Part shown: in pieces, positions 7,733 through 16,638 of the stretch
How the letters are laid out: each line of letters begins with the position of its first letter
Numbering within the stretch: position 1 is the stretch's first letter
Source of the DNA: an uncultured Phocaeicola sp.
Lineage (GTDB): Bacteria > Bacteroidota > Bacteroidia > Bacteroidales > Bacteroidaceae
DNA: 44,493 bases
NCBI GenBank assembly: GCA_948579315.1
Contig: CAPAOL010000031.1
Span: forward strand, 1-44,493
Direction of reading: 5' to 3'
Notes under the pieces: generated by a model
Seen by the model: only the letters and a program-made list of their open reading frames with translations
The model's database searches: none
Told to the model about the DNA's origin: nothing
Program-made: the position numbers and the translations under genes

Positions 7733-9298
7733 ATGGAAGATTTGCAAAGATTATACCCTATTGGGATACAGACGTTCTTTAAGATACGCGAGAGGAGTTT
7801 TCTCTATATTGACAAGACGGAATATGTGTACCGGATGACACATTCGGCTTCCAGCTATCTGTTTTTAAGCCGTCCCCGGCGTTTCGGAAAATCATTGCTT
7901 ACCAGTACTCTTCACTGTTATTTCGAGGGACGGAAAGATTTGTTTGAGGGGCTGGCTATAGAGACACTGGAAACAGAATGGATAAAGCACCCGGTATTGC
8001 ACTTCGATATGAGTACCGCCAAACATGTGGACAAGGAACAACTGAACGCAGAACTGGAATTGAAACTCATGGCTTATGAGGAGATTTATGGACGTGTAGA
8101 GGAGGAACAGTATGTGAATCAGCGCCTGGAGGGACTTATAAAACGCGCTTACAAGCAGACCGGTAAAAAAGTGGTTGTCTTGATCGACGAATATGACGCT
8201 CCTCTGCTCGATGTGGTTCATGAGGAGAAAAATCTACCGCAGTTGCGCAATGTGATGCGTAATTTTTACAGTCCGTTAAAGGCATGTGATCCTTATCTGC
8301 GCTTTGTTTTTCTTACGGGTATAACCAAGTTCTCGCAACTTAGTGTGTTCAGTGAACTTAATAATATCACCAATGTGAGCATGTTGCCTGATTATGCTGC
8401 CATTTGCGGTATCACTGCTGAAGAACTCCGTACTCAAATGGCTCCCGATGTAGAGCGTCTGGCCATCCGGTTGGGAATCACTGCAGAAGAGATGCTGGAC
8501 AGACTGAAGGAAAATTATGACGGCTATCATTTTTCGTGGCCGTCGCCCGATGTTTTCAATCCCTTCAGTTTACTGAAAGCGATGGCTTTGGGAGAGATCG
8601 GCTCTTATTGGTTTGAGAGCGGCACGCCCACTTATATCATAGAGATGCTGCGTAAATATGCTGTATTGCCATCAGAGATTGGTGGCGAGGAAGCGTCGCC
8701 TAGTGATTTTAACGTACCTTTAGAGTTGGCTACCAATTATATGCCGTTGCTTTATCAGGCTGGTTACCTTACGATAAAGGGGGCGGATTTGGAATTTGAC
8801 GCATATATGCTTGATATTCCAAACAAAGAGGTGCGTGTCGGTCTGATGAAAAGCCTGATCCCATCTTATGTGAAGAGTGACAGTCATGAGGTGAACAGTG
8901 TGGTGCGTAATTTGGCGCGTAACATTGTGCGGGGGGATATGGATGAAGCGTTGAAGTTGCTTCAAGCTTTTCTTTCTACTGTGCCCTATTGTGACAACAC
9001 GGATTATGAAGGACATTACCAGCAGATGTTATATGTGATATTCTCATTACTGGGCATTTATACCGATGTGGAGGTACGTACGTTGAAGGGACGAGTGGAT
9101 ATGGTACTTCGCACGAAGACTACTCTCTATCTGGTAGAACTGAAATTGAATCAGAGCGCAGAGACTGCTATGAATCAGATTAACTTGCAGCAATATTCCG
9201 AGCGTTTTGCTCTTTGCGGGCTTCCGGTGGTAAAGGTCGCAATTAATTTTAGTGCGGAGAGTCGGACGATAGCTGATTGGATGATTTCAAATGGATAG
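7733..9298 (+). CDS. AAA-ATPase-like / PD-(D/E)XK nuclease-fold protein (DUF1703 type)
   Basis: About 521 residues from ATG 7733. Alternatives in frame are ATG 7724 and GTG 7715, but the GTG overlaps the likely -7 box and the family usually begins close to the PIGIQTF segment. The N-terminal half is the AAA-ATPase-like domain: a Walker A-like site SRPRRFGKS (residues ~46-54) and a Walker B VVVLIDEYDAPL. The C-terminal part is the PDDEXK_9 fold, with GRVDMVLR then YLVELK, giving the D...ExK nuclease signature. Such proteins occur in many near-identical copies in Bacteroides genomes; their function is unknown, and DNA processing, defence or regulatory roles have only been guessed. It stands alone between two terminators. 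Confidence 0.88.
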   Translation: MEDLQRLYPIGIQTFFKIRERSFLYIDKTEYVYRMTHSASSYLFLSRPRRFGKSLLTSTLHCYFEGRKDLFEGLAIETLETEWIKHPVLHFDMSTAKHVDKEQLNAELELKLMAYEEIYGRVEEEQYVNQRLEGLIKRAYKQTGKKVVVLIDEYDAPLLDVVHEEKNLPQLRNVMRNFYSPLKACDPYLRFVFLTGITKFSQLSVFSELNNITNVSMLPDYAAICGITAEELRTQMAPDVERLAIRLGITAEEMLDRLKENYDGYHFSWPSPDVFNPFSLLKAMALGEIGSYWFESGTPTYIIEMLRKYAVLPSEIGGEEASPSDFNVPLELATNYMPLLYQAGYLTIKGADLEFDAYMLDIPNKEVRVGLMKSLIPSYVKSDSHEVNSVVRNLARNIVRGDMDEALKLLQAFLSTVPYCDNTDYEGHYQQMLYVIFSLLGIYTDVEVRTLKGRVDMVLRTKTTLYLVELKLNQSAETAMNQINLQQYSERFALCGLPVVKVAINFSAESRTIADWMISNG

Positions 9299-9325
9299 TA
9301 GCGTAGTTCGTGAAATAATGGACCG

Positions 9326-9362
9326 AAAATCCCGGTTGAATGAATAAAACGGCCGGGATTTT
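9326..9362 (+). terminator. Terminator after the AAA-like gene
   Basis: AAAATCCCGG pairs with CCGGGATTTT across a 17-base loop, and the stem ends in a T-run. It lies 27 bases after the stop codon at 9298. Confidence 0.8.
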
Positions 9363-9507
9363 CTTGTTTAAAATGTTTGTTTGCCACTCTTAAAAAATAT
9401 CAAATGGTAGCTATATCTTTTCCGTGTGCGATAACGTAAACGCAGAAAATAACAATTTATTATGTAGAAAAAGTGGGAGGAATGCTTCGTAGTTCATAAA
9501 TAATGAT

Positions 9508-9515
9508 TAAATTTG
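9508..9515 (+). promoter_or_regulatory. Candidate promoter of the rseC-rnf operon (TAAATTTG)
   Basis: TAAATTTG matches TAnnTTTG, 28 bases before the ATG at 9544. No clear TTG is seen at -33. GGAG at 9532-9535 could act as a ribosome binding site. The other intergenic DNA (9363-9500) shows no gene. Confidence 0.5.
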
Positions 9516-9543
9516 CCGCGATTTGTAATGCGGAGTTTGCAAA

Positions 9544-9969
9544 ATGACGAATAATACTATAAAGCATCTAGGTATTGTGGAAAACATACAAGGTTCTCAT
9601 CTGTCGGTGAGGATTGTCCAGACATCGGCTTGCGCGGCTTGTAGCGCAAAGGGGCATTGTTCCTCGGCAGATAGTAAGGACAAAATCATAGATATTATAG
9701 ATACCGCGGCTTCTTCCTATCAGGTGGGAGAGAAGGTGATGGTGGTCGGCGAAACGTCGATGGGCATGATGGCAGTGGCATTGGCTTTCGTACTTCCTTT
9801 CGTACTTCTTATATTTTCATTGTTTATTTTGATGGCGTGGATAGAGAATGAGTTGTATGCAGCACTTCTTTCTCTGGCTGTCCTTATACCTTATTATTTC
9901 GTTTTATGGCTTAACAAAACGCGACTCAAACAACAATTTTCATTTACTATAAAACCAATAAATAACTAA
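9544..9969 (+). CDS. RseC/MucC-like (SoxR-reducing system type) membrane protein
   Basis: 141 residues. The N-terminal cytoplasmic part carries a cysteine cluster (CAACSAKGHC, residues ~30-39), followed by two hydrophobic segments (about residues 75-97 and 102-120) and a short basic tail: the RseC layout. In Escherichia coli, RseC works with an Rnf-like complex (Rsx) to keep SoxR reduced; in Bacteroides the gene regularly precedes rnfB, so it more likely helps assemble or feed the Rnf complex. It is seven bases from rnfB and shares its promoter. Family identity is good; the exact role is inference. Confidence 0.85.
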   Translation: MTNNTIKHLGIVENIQGSHLSVRIVQTSACAACSAKGHCSSADSKDKIIDIIDTAASSYQVGEKVMVVGETSMGMMAVALAFVLPFVLLIFSLFILMAWIENELYAALLSLAVLIPYYFVLWLNKTRLKQQFSFTIKPINN

Positions 9970-9976
9970 AAACATT

Positions 9977-10891
9977 ATGAATTTGATTCTGATTGCAGTG
10001 ATTTCATTGGGAGCTATAGCGCTCGTGCTGGCCGCTATTCTTTATGTGGCTTCCAAGAAATTTGCCGTGTATGAAGACCCGCGGATTGCTCAGGTGGGAG
10101 AAGTGCTTCCCCAGGCTAATTGTGGTGGATGTGGCTATCCCGGTTGTAGCGGATTTGCCGACGCTTGCGTCAAAGCCGGTTCGCTGGATGGCAAATTCTG
10201 CCCCGTAGGTGGACAACCTGTCATGGCACAAATTGCTGATATCCTCGGACTTGCAGCCGGTGAAGCTGAACCGATGGTAGCAGTGGTAAGATGTAACGGA
10301 ACGTGTGCTAATCGTCCGCGTACCAACCAGTATGATGGTGCGAAGAGTTGTGCTATTGCCGCTTCGCTGTATGGTGGGGAAACGGGATGTAGTTACGGAT
10401 GTCTGGGGTGTGGCGACTGTGTGGCGGCTTGTCAGTTCGATGCCATCCACATGAATCCTGAAACGGGACTTCCGGAAGTGGATGAAGCGAAATGTACCGC
10501 TTGTGGCGCCTGTGTGAAGGCTTGCCCGAAGGCGATCATCGAAATCCGTCCGCAAGGAAAGAAGTCACGCCGCGTGTATGTCTCTTGTGTGAATAAAGAC
10601 AAGGGAGCTGTGGCACGTAAGGCTTGTACAGTGAGCTGTATCGGCTGTGGCAAGTGTGTGAAGACTTGTCCGTTCGAGGCTATTACGCTGGAAAACAATT
10701 TGGCATACATCGATCCGAACAAGTGTAAATCTTGCCGGAAATGTGTGGAAGTTTGTCCGCAGAATAGCATTGTCGAGTTGAATTTCCCGCCGCGGAAACC
10801 GAAAGAAGAAGCACCGGCTGCTCCGAAACCGGCTGCAAAAGTGGAAACTCCTGCTGCAAAGGCTACAGAAGCTCCGAAAGTAACAGAATAA
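9977..10891 (+). CDS. rnfB: Rnf complex subunit B, iron-sulfur protein
   Basis: 304 residues. One N-terminal membrane segment (residues ~3-25) is followed by the Fe-S domain with Cys49-x2-Cys52-x4-Cys57-x17-Cys75, and then four ferredoxin-type 4Fe-4S motifs: CLGCGDCVAAC, CTACGACVKAC, CIGCGKCVKTC and CKSCRKCVEVC. Proteobacterial RnfB has two ferredoxin motifs, so this is the enlarged type. The tail (last ~35 residues) is rich in Ala, Pro, Lys and Glu and looks unstructured. RnfB accepts electrons from reduced ferredoxin and passes them into the membrane complex, which reduces NAD+ and pumps Na+ or H+. First structural gene of the rnfBCDGEA run. Confidence 0.95.
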   Translation: MNLILIAVISLGAIALVLAAILYVASKKFAVYEDPRIAQVGEVLPQANCGGCGYPGCSGFADACVKAGSLDGKFCPVGGQPVMAQIADILGLAAGEAEPMVAVVRCNGTCANRPRTNQYDGAKSCAIAASLYGGETGCSYGCLGCGDCVAACQFDAIHMNPETGLPEVDEAKCTACGACVKACPKAIIEIRPQGKKSRRVYVSCVNKDKGAVARKACTVSCIGCGKCVKTCPFEAITLENNLAYIDPNKCKSCRKCVEVCPQNSIVELNFPPRKPKEEAPAAPKPAAKVETPAAKATEAPKVTE

Positions 10892-10915
10892 TAACAGAAA
10901 AAAATACAGAACTGT

Positions 10916-12253
10916 ATGTTAAAGACATTTTCAATTGGTGGAGTTCATCCACACGAAAATAAATTGTCGGCACATCAACCTATTATCACAGCGGAAGTTC
11001 CTGCAAAGGCTGTTATTTTGCTGGGGCAGCACATCGGTGCGCCTGCAAAACCGATTGTAGCGAAAGGGGATGTGGTAAAGGTAGGCACACGGATTGCCGA
11101 ACCTGCCGGCTTTGTTTCGGCAGCAATTCACTCTTCGGTCAGTGGTAAAGTGGCGAAGATTGATACTATAGTCGATGCCAGCGGTTATGCGAAACCTGCC
11201 ATCTTCATTGATGTGGAAGGCGACGAATGGGAAGAAACAATCGACCGTAGCACCACACTGGTGAAAGAGTGTGAACTTTCTGCAGAAGAGATTGTGAAGA
11301 AGATTGCCGATGCCGGAATCGTAGGTCTGGGAGGTGCTTGTTTCCCTACGCAGGTGAAACTTTGTCCTCCTCCTTCTTTCAAGGCTGAATGTGTGATTAT
11401 CAATGCCGTAGAGTGTGAACCTTACCTGACTGCCGACCACCAGCTGATGCTGGAACACGCGGAAGAAATTATGGTAGGTGTTTCTATTCTGATGAAAGCG
11501 GTGAAAGTGAACAAGGCATTTATCGGAATCGAAAATAATAAGCCGGACGCTATCGAACTGATGACCAAAGTGGCTTCCAGCTATGCAGGTATCGAAGTAG
11601 TGCCCTTGAAGGTGAAATATCCGCAAGGAGGTGAAAAGCAACTAATCGACGCGATCACCAAACGTCAGGTGGCGAGCGGTGCATTGCCTATCTCTACGGG
11701 AGCAGTCGTGCAGAACGTGGGAACAGCATTTGCCGTTTATGAAGCTGTACAGAAAAATAAGCCGTTGTTCGAACGTGTGATTACCGTGACAGGAAAGTCA
11801 ATTGCGAAACCTTCCAACTTCCTGGCTCGTATCGGTACACCGATGAAACAGTTGATTGACGCTTGCGGTGGTCTGCCCGAAGATACGGGTAAGGTGATCG
11901 GTGGCGGTCCGATGATGGGTAAGGCGCTCGTAAATATCGAGGTTCCTACTGCGAAGGGAAGTTCCGGTATCCTGATTATGAATCAGAAGGAAGCCAAACG
12001 CGGCGAAGCTCAAACCTGTATCCGTTGCGCGAAGTGCGTGAGTGCCTGTCCGATGGGACTGGAACCGTACTTGCTCGGAGCTTTGTCCGAAAACGGAGAT
12101 TTTGAAACAATGGAAAAAGAAAGAATCATGGATTGTATTGAGTGTGGCTCTTGCCAGTTCACTTGTCCTGCCAACCGTCCGCTGCTCGACTACTGTCGTC
12201 TGGGCAAAGGCAAAGTTGGTGCTATGATCCGTGCACGTCAAGCTAAAAAATAA
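10916..12253 (+). CDS. rnfC: Rnf complex subunit C
   Basis: 445 residues, 24 bases after rnfB. The N-terminal part resembles the biotinyl-lipoyl-like fold, the middle part (GLGGACFPTQVK, then ECEPYLTADH) is the NADH/FMN-binding region shared with complex I NuoF, and two 4Fe-4S motifs lie near the end: CIRCAKCVSACPMG and CIECGSCQFTCPANRP. RnfC is the NAD+-reducing peripheral subunit. It lacks the long Ala-rich C-terminal repeats of enterobacterial RnfC. Confidence 0.96.
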   Translation: MLKTFSIGGVHPHENKLSAHQPIITAEVPAKAVILLGQHIGAPAKPIVAKGDVVKVGTRIAEPAGFVSAAIHSSVSGKVAKIDTIVDASGYAKPAIFIDVEGDEWEETIDRSTTLVKECELSAEEIVKKIADAGIVGLGGACFPTQVKLCPPPSFKAECVIINAVECEPYLTADHQLMLEHAEEIMVGVSILMKAVKVNKAFIGIENNKPDAIELMTKVASSYAGIEVVPLKVKYPQGGEKQLIDAITKRQVASGALPISTGAVVQNVGTAFAVYEAVQKNKPLFERVITVTGKSIAKPSNFLARIGTPMKQLIDACGGLPEDTGKVIGGGPMMGKALVNIEVPTAKGSSGILIMNQKEAKRGEAQTCIRCAKCVSACPMGLEPYLLGALSENGDFETMEKERIMDCIECGSCQFTCPANRPLLDYCRLGKGKVGAMIRARQAKK

Positions 12254-12258
12254 CGAAT

Positions 12259-13269
12259 ATGGAAAATAAATTAATCGTATCACTATCGCCCCATGTTCAT
12301 GGTGGAGACAGCGTACAGAAAAATATGTATGGCGTGCTGATCGCACTGATTCCGGCTTTTCTGGTGTCTCTATTGGCATTTGGACTGGGCGCTCTGATTG
12401 TCACGGCTACTTCTGTGGTTGCCTGTGTTTTTTTTGAATGGGCAATAGTCAAATATTTGATGAAAAGACCTACTACGACTGTTTGTGATGGTTCTGCTAT
12501 TATTACAGGCGTATTGTTGGCATTTAATTTACCGTCTAATTTGCCAATCTGGATAATTATTCTAGGTGCATTGTTTGCTATTGGTGTAGGTAAAATGTCG
12601 TTTGGCGGATTAGGTTGTAATCCTTTTAATCCTGCGTTAGCAGGGCGTGTATTTCTGTTGCTCTCTTTCCCGGTTCAGATGACCAGTTGGCCTCAAGCCG
12701 GACAGTTGATGTCGTATTTGGATGCTCAGACCGGGGCTACTCCGTTGGCTATTATGAAAGAGGCGATTGCTACTCATGATTCTTCTGTTTTAGCCAATTT
12801 GCCGGAGAGCCTGAATCTTTTGATCGGACTGCCGGATTCTTGTATGATGGGTGCGGGGTCATTAGGTGAAATAAGTGCGTTGGCACTTTTACTCGGTCTT
12901 ATTTATATGTTATGGAAGAGGATTATTACTTGGCATATTCCAGTTTCAATTTTAGCTACGGTATTTGTCTTTGCTGGTATTATGCATTTGGTTGACCCTG
13001 TTTATGCTTCACCAGTGACTGTATTATTGACCGGTGGTCTGATGCTGGGTGCTGTCTTTATGGCAACCGACTATGTGACTTCTCCGATGAGTAAGAAAGG
13101 AATGTTGATTTATGGTGTATGTATCGGTCTGCTGACGGTTGTCATCCGTCTGTTCGGTGCTTATCCCGAAGGTATGTCGTTCGCCATCCTGATTATGAAT
13201 GCGTTCACTCCGCTGATTAACACCTATTGTAAACCAAAACGCTTTGGGGAGGTAGCGAAGAAGAAATGA
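12259..13269 (+). CDS. rnfD: Rnf complex subunit D, membrane FMN protein
   Basis: 336 residues with about nine or ten hydrophobic segments. The motif QTGATPLA in the first periplasmic loop region carries the Thr that binds FMN covalently in RnfD/NqrB (S/TGAT motif). GGLGCNPFNPALAGRVF is another family signature. It begins five bases after rnfC and its stop overlaps the rnfG start (ATGA), which suggests coupled translation. Codon use is more A/T-rich than in its neighbours over part of the gene (about 12420-13010). Confidence 0.95.
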   Translation: MENKLIVSLSPHVHGGDSVQKNMYGVLIALIPAFLVSLLAFGLGALIVTATSVVACVFFEWAIVKYLMKRPTTTVCDGSAIITGVLLAFNLPSNLPIWIIILGALFAIGVGKMSFGGLGCNPFNPALAGRVFLLLSFPVQMTSWPQAGQLMSYLDAQTGATPLAIMKEAIATHDSSVLANLPESLNLLIGLPDSCMMGAGSLGEISALALLLGLIYMLWKRIITWHIPVSILATVFVFAGIMHLVDPVYASPVTVLLTGGLMLGAVFMATDYVTSPMSKKGMLIYGVCIGLLTVVIRLFGAYPEGMSFAILIMNAFTPLINTYCKPKRFGEVAKKK

Positions 13270-13997
13270 AAAAGTTAGAATCATCTTTAAAGAATATGTT
13301 GCTGGTACTTACGGGCGTGACTGCTGTCTCCGTAGCGTTGCTGGCTTATGTAAATGAACTGACAAAAGGCCCCATTGCCGAAGCGAATGCGAAGACACTG
13401 AACGAGGCCTTGAAAAAGGTTCTTCCCGAATTTACCAATAATCCGGTAGCGGAAAGCGATACGATCTTCAGCGAGAAAGACGGAAAGAAGAACGTTGACT
13501 TTATCGTTTATCCGGCGAAGAACGGCGAAGAATTGGTAGGAACGGCCGTCGAAGCTAAATCAATGGGATTTGGTGGCGAACTGAAAGTGTTGGTAGGCTT
13601 TAACGCCGAAGGTAAAATCTATAATTACTCGTTACTCGCTCACGCGGAAACTCCGGGACTGGGCTCTAAAGCCGACAAATGGTTTGGAGCATACGACCCG
13701 GCCAAAGGAGAACAGGCTGTGTCTCATGAAGAGAGTAAAAAGTCTATTTTAGGAATGAATCCGGGTGAAGCTCCGTTGGCTGTCAGCAAGGATGGGGGAG
13801 CGGTGGATGCTATTACAGCTTCTACCATTACTTCACGTGCGTTTCTGAATGCTGTAAATGCTGCTTATCAGGCTTATAAAGCGGAAGGTGGTGAAGTGAA
13901 CGGTGTCAGCGGTGCTTCTCAAAAGGCTACAGGTGCAGACGCTGCTACGGGAGCTACGATAAAAGTTGAACTTACTGATTCGGTCAGTGCTAAATAA
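13266..13997 (+). CDS. rnfG: Rnf complex subunit G, periplasmic FMN protein
   Basis: 243 residues with one N-terminal membrane anchor (residues ~10-28) and an FMN-binding domain. AETPGLGSKAD is the family signature, and DAITASTITSRA holds the Thr that carries covalent FMN. A low-complexity Ala/Thr/Gly-rich tail (residues ~205-235) is longer than needed for the domain. The start overlaps the rnfD stop by four bases. RnfG relays electrons on the outer face of the membrane. Confidence 0.95.
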   Translation: MKKLESSLKNMLLVLTGVTAVSVALLAYVNELTKGPIAEANAKTLNEALKKVLPEFTNNPVAESDTIFSEKDGKKNVDFIVYPAKNGEELVGTAVEAKSMGFGGELKVLVGFNAEGKIYNYSLLAHAETPGLGSKADKWFGAYDPAKGEQAVSHEESKKSILGMNPGEAPLAVSKDGGAVDAITASTITSRAFLNAVNAAYQAYKAEGGEVNGVSGASQKATGADAATGATIKVELTDSVSAK

Positions 13998-14011
13998 GAA
14001 AGGAGACAGAT

Positions 14012-14596
14012 ATGAATAACTTTAAAGTAATGATGAACGGGATTATCAAAGAGAATCCTACGTTTGTGCTCCTGCTCGGTATGTGTCCTACATTGGGTAC
14101 GACTTCGTCGGCCATCAATGGTATGGGTATGGGACTGGCTACCATGTTCGTTTTGATTTGCTCGAATGTGGTGATCTCTTTAATCAAGAACCTGATTCCG
14201 GATATGGTGCGTATCCCGTCGTTTATCGTGGTGATCGCGTCGTTCGTAACCTTGCTTCAAATGGTGATGCAGGCATACGTGCCGGGACTGTACGCTACGC
14301 TCGGTCTTTTCATCCCGTTGATTGTAGTGAACTGTATTGTGTTGGGACGTGCCGAAGCCTTCGCTGCCAAGAATAACGCAGTTGCTTCTATGTTCGACGG
14401 TATCGGTATGGGACTTGGTTTTACCATTGCCCTGACATTGCTGGGTGCTGTCCGCGAATTCCTTGGAACCGGTAAGATTTTCGATCTGACCATCATGCCG
14501 GAAGAATATGGAATGTTGGTATTTGTATTGGCTCCGGGTGCTTTCATCGCTTTGGGATACCTCATTGCGTTGATTAACAGTTTCAAGAAAGCCTAA
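14012..14596 (+). CDS. rnfE: Rnf complex subunit E
   Basis: 194 residues with six predicted membrane helices. GMCPTLGTTSSAINGMGMG at the N-terminus and NCIVLGRAEAFA in the middle are RnfE/NqrD signatures; the conserved cysteines in these two helices form, with RnfA, an intramembrane 2Fe-2S site in the known structures. AAGGAGA at 13999-14005 is one of the few good Shine-Dalgarno sequences in this operon. Confidence 0.95.
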   Translation: MNNFKVMMNGIIKENPTFVLLLGMCPTLGTTSSAINGMGMGLATMFVLICSNVVISLIKNLIPDMVRIPSFIVVIASFVTLLQMVMQAYVPGLYATLGLFIPLIVVNCIVLGRAEAFAAKNNAVASMFDGIGMGLGFTIALTLLGAVREFLGTGKIFDLTIMPEEYGMLVFVLAPGAFIALGYLIALINSFKKA

Positions 14597-14618
14597 TTCA
14601 ATTAAATAAGAAAAGAAT

Positions 14619-15191
14619 ATGGAATATATATTGATATTTATTTCGGCAATCTTTGTAAACAACATCGTGTTGTCGCAGTTCTTGGGTATCTGTCCGTTCT
14701 TGGGTGTATCCAAGAAGGTGGAAACTGCGATGGGTATGAGCGCTGCGGTTGCTTTCGTGTTGACCATCGCTACCATCGTTACTTTCCTGATTCAGAAGTT
14801 TGTGTTGGATGTCTTCGGGCTGGGATATTTGCAGACCATTACGTTCATCCTGGTTATTGCCGGATTGGTGCAGATGGTGGAAATCATTCTGAAAAAAGTA
14901 TCGCCTGCCCTGTATCAGGCTTTGGGCGTGTTCTTGCCCTTGATTACAACCAACTGTTGTATTCTTGGTGTGGCTATCCTGGTGATTCAGAAAGACTACG
15001 ACCTGCTGACAGGTGTTGTGTACGCATTTTCTACGGCTATCGGCTTCGGTCTGGCACTGGTGCTTTTTGCCGGATTGCGCGAACAGATGAGTCTTGTGAA
15101 AGTTCCGAAAGGAATGCAAGGCACTCCGATTGCCTTGATTACCGCCGGTTTGCTTGCTATGGCATTCATGGGATTCTCCGGCGTGGTGTAA
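14619..15191 (+). CDS. rnfA: Rnf complex subunit A
   Basis: 190 residues, six predicted membrane helices, the inverted-topology partner of RnfE. QFLGICPFLGVSKK and TNCCILGVAI contain the conserved Cys residues. It is the last gene of the operon, 22 bases after rnfE, and is followed by a terminator. In Proteobacteria rnfA comes first; here the order is B-C-D-G-E-A. Confidence 0.95.
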   Translation: MEYILIFISAIFVNNIVLSQFLGICPFLGVSKKVETAMGMSAAVAFVLTIATIVTFLIQKFVLDVFGLGYLQTITFILVIAGLVQMVEIILKKVSPALYQALGVFLPLITTNCCILGVAILVIQKDYDLLTGVVYAFSTAIGFGLALVLFAGLREQMSLVKVPKGMQGTPIALITAGLLAMAFMGFSGVV

Positions 15192-15219
15192 GGATTTACA
15201 GTTGATAATTAAATAGGGG

Positions 15220-15273
15220 ATTGGAAACTCTGCTGTATGGCGACATGCAAGTTTGAGTTTCCAATTCTTTTTT
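15220..15273 (+). terminator. Terminator of the rnf operon
   Basis: ATTGGAAACTC (15220-15230) pairs with GAGTTTCCAAT (15255-15265) across a 24-base loop and is followed by TCTTTTTT. It begins 29 bases after the rnfA stop. Confidence 0.85.
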
Positions 15274-15336
15274 ATATCTGATTGCCGCCAAATCGTGCCT
15301 TAATTACTTTTTGATAAATAAAATTGTGGCAAATTA

Positions 15337-15366
15337 TTGCTATTTCATTTTATTTCCATACATTTG
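15337..15366 (+). promoter_or_regulatory. galE promoter (TTG, 19-base spacer, TACATTTG)
   Basis: TTG at 15337-15339 and TACATTTG at 15359-15366 are separated by exactly 19 bases, the best match to the Bacteroides sigma-ABfr promoter in this window. The start codon at 15415 is about 42 bases after the expected start of transcription. Confidence 0.75.
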
Positions 15367-15414
15367 TAACTCGAACAATGATAAGCCGAGAAACTAACCA
15401 TTTTTATAAAGTAT

Positions 15415-16449
15415 ATGAAAGAAAGAATTTTAGTAACAGGAGGGACAGGATACATAGGGTCTCATACTGTTGTAGAACTACAAAATAGTGGATATGAAGT
15501 AATCATCATCGATAATTTATCAAATTCAAGTGCTGACGTTGTTGACAATATAGAGAAAGTTTCCGGTATTCGCCCGGTTTTTGAAAAGCTGGACTGTTTG
15601 GACTTTGCTGGTCTTGATGCAGTATTTACAAAATATAAAAGAATTAAGGCTATCATTCACTTTGCAGCGAGCAAAGCAGTAGGAGAATCAGTACAGAAAC
15701 CGTTGCTTTACTACCGTAATAACCTGGTTTCTTTGATTAACCTTCTCGAACTGATGCCAAAACATGGAGTAGAAGGTATTGTGTTCTCTTCTTCCTGTAC
15801 AGTATACGGTCAGCCGGATGAACTTCCGGTAACGGAAAAGGCTCCGATTAAGAAAGCGGAATCGCCATACGGAAATACGAAACAGATCAATGAAGAGATT
15901 ATTCGTGATACAGTAGCTTCAGGTGCTCCGATCAATGCGATTATGCTGCGCTATTTCAATCCGATTGGTGCGCATCCTACGGCATTGCTGGGTGAACTGC
16001 CTAATGGGGTTCCTCAAAACCTGATTCCATATCTGACCCAAACCGCCATCGGTCTCCGTGAGAAACTAAGTGTGTTTGGTGACGATTATGATACACCGGA
16101 CGGTTCTTGTATCCGTGACTTTATCAATGTTGTTGACTTGGCTAAAGCCCATGTGATTGCTATCCGTCGTATCTTGGAAAAGACACAAAAAGAAAAAGTG
16201 GAAGTATTCAATATCGGTACGGGACGTGGCGTTTCTGTATTGGAATTAATAAATGGCTTTGAGAAAGCCACCGGCGTAAAATTGAATTATCAGATTGTCG
16301 GACGTCGTGCAGGCGACATTGAAAAAGTTTGGGCGAATCCGGATTTCGCAAACCAGGAACTGGGTTGGAAGGCTGTAGAAACGTTGGAAGATACTTTACG
16401 TTCTGCATGGAACTGGCAGCTGAAACTCCGTGAGAGAGGGATTCAATAA
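15415..16449 (+). CDS. galE: UDP-glucose 4-epimerase
   Basis: 344 residues, full length for GalE. The Rossmann NAD-binding motif GGTGYIGSH is at residues ~9-17, the catalytic Ser region is FSSSCTVYG, and the Tyr-x3-Lys pair is in SPYGNTKQ. It interconverts UDP-glucose and UDP-galactose for galactose use and for surface glycan precursors. It has its own promoter and is followed by a hairpin-rich region, so it is probably monocistronic. Confidence 0.95.
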   Translation: MKERILVTGGTGYIGSHTVVELQNSGYEVIIIDNLSNSSADVVDNIEKVSGIRPVFEKLDCLDFAGLDAVFTKYKRIKAIIHFAASKAVGESVQKPLLYYRNNLVSLINLLELMPKHGVEGIVFSSSCTVYGQPDELPVTEKAPIKKAESPYGNTKQINEEIIRDTVASGAPINAIMLRYFNPIGAHPTALLGELPNGVPQNLIPYLTQTAIGLREKLSVFGDDYDTPDGSCIRDFINVVDLAKAHVIAIRRILEKTQKEKVEVFNIGTGRGVSVLELINGFEKATGVKLNYQIVGRRAGDIEKVWANPDFANQELGWKAVETLEDTLRSAWNWQLKLRERGIQ

Positions 16450-16453
16450 AAGA

Positions 16454-16509
16454 GATTTGTTTAAAAAATAACATAAAAGATTAAACAAATCGTGCATGCG
16501 ATTTGTTTA
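16454..16509. repeat. Three-copy inverted repeat after galE (alternative hairpins)
   Basis: The ten-base unit GATTTGTTTA occurs at 16454-16463 and 16500-16509, and its complement at 16482-16491. The middle copy can pair with either side; the right-hand pairing (AAACAAATCG 16483-16492 with CGATTTGTTT 16499-16508, loop TGCATG) gives a tight hairpin. It may terminate galE transcription, though there is no long T-run. Confidence 0.6.
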
Positions 16510-16638
16510 TTTGATGCTAATCGACCTGAAGCTGTTTATGAGTATGCGAATATACGTAAATGGTACTTATGCCTCCCCGGCATAGACAGGAAGATTGCAT
16601 AGTAGTTTTGTCGTGTTTTATTTTGTGTTTGTGTTGTG

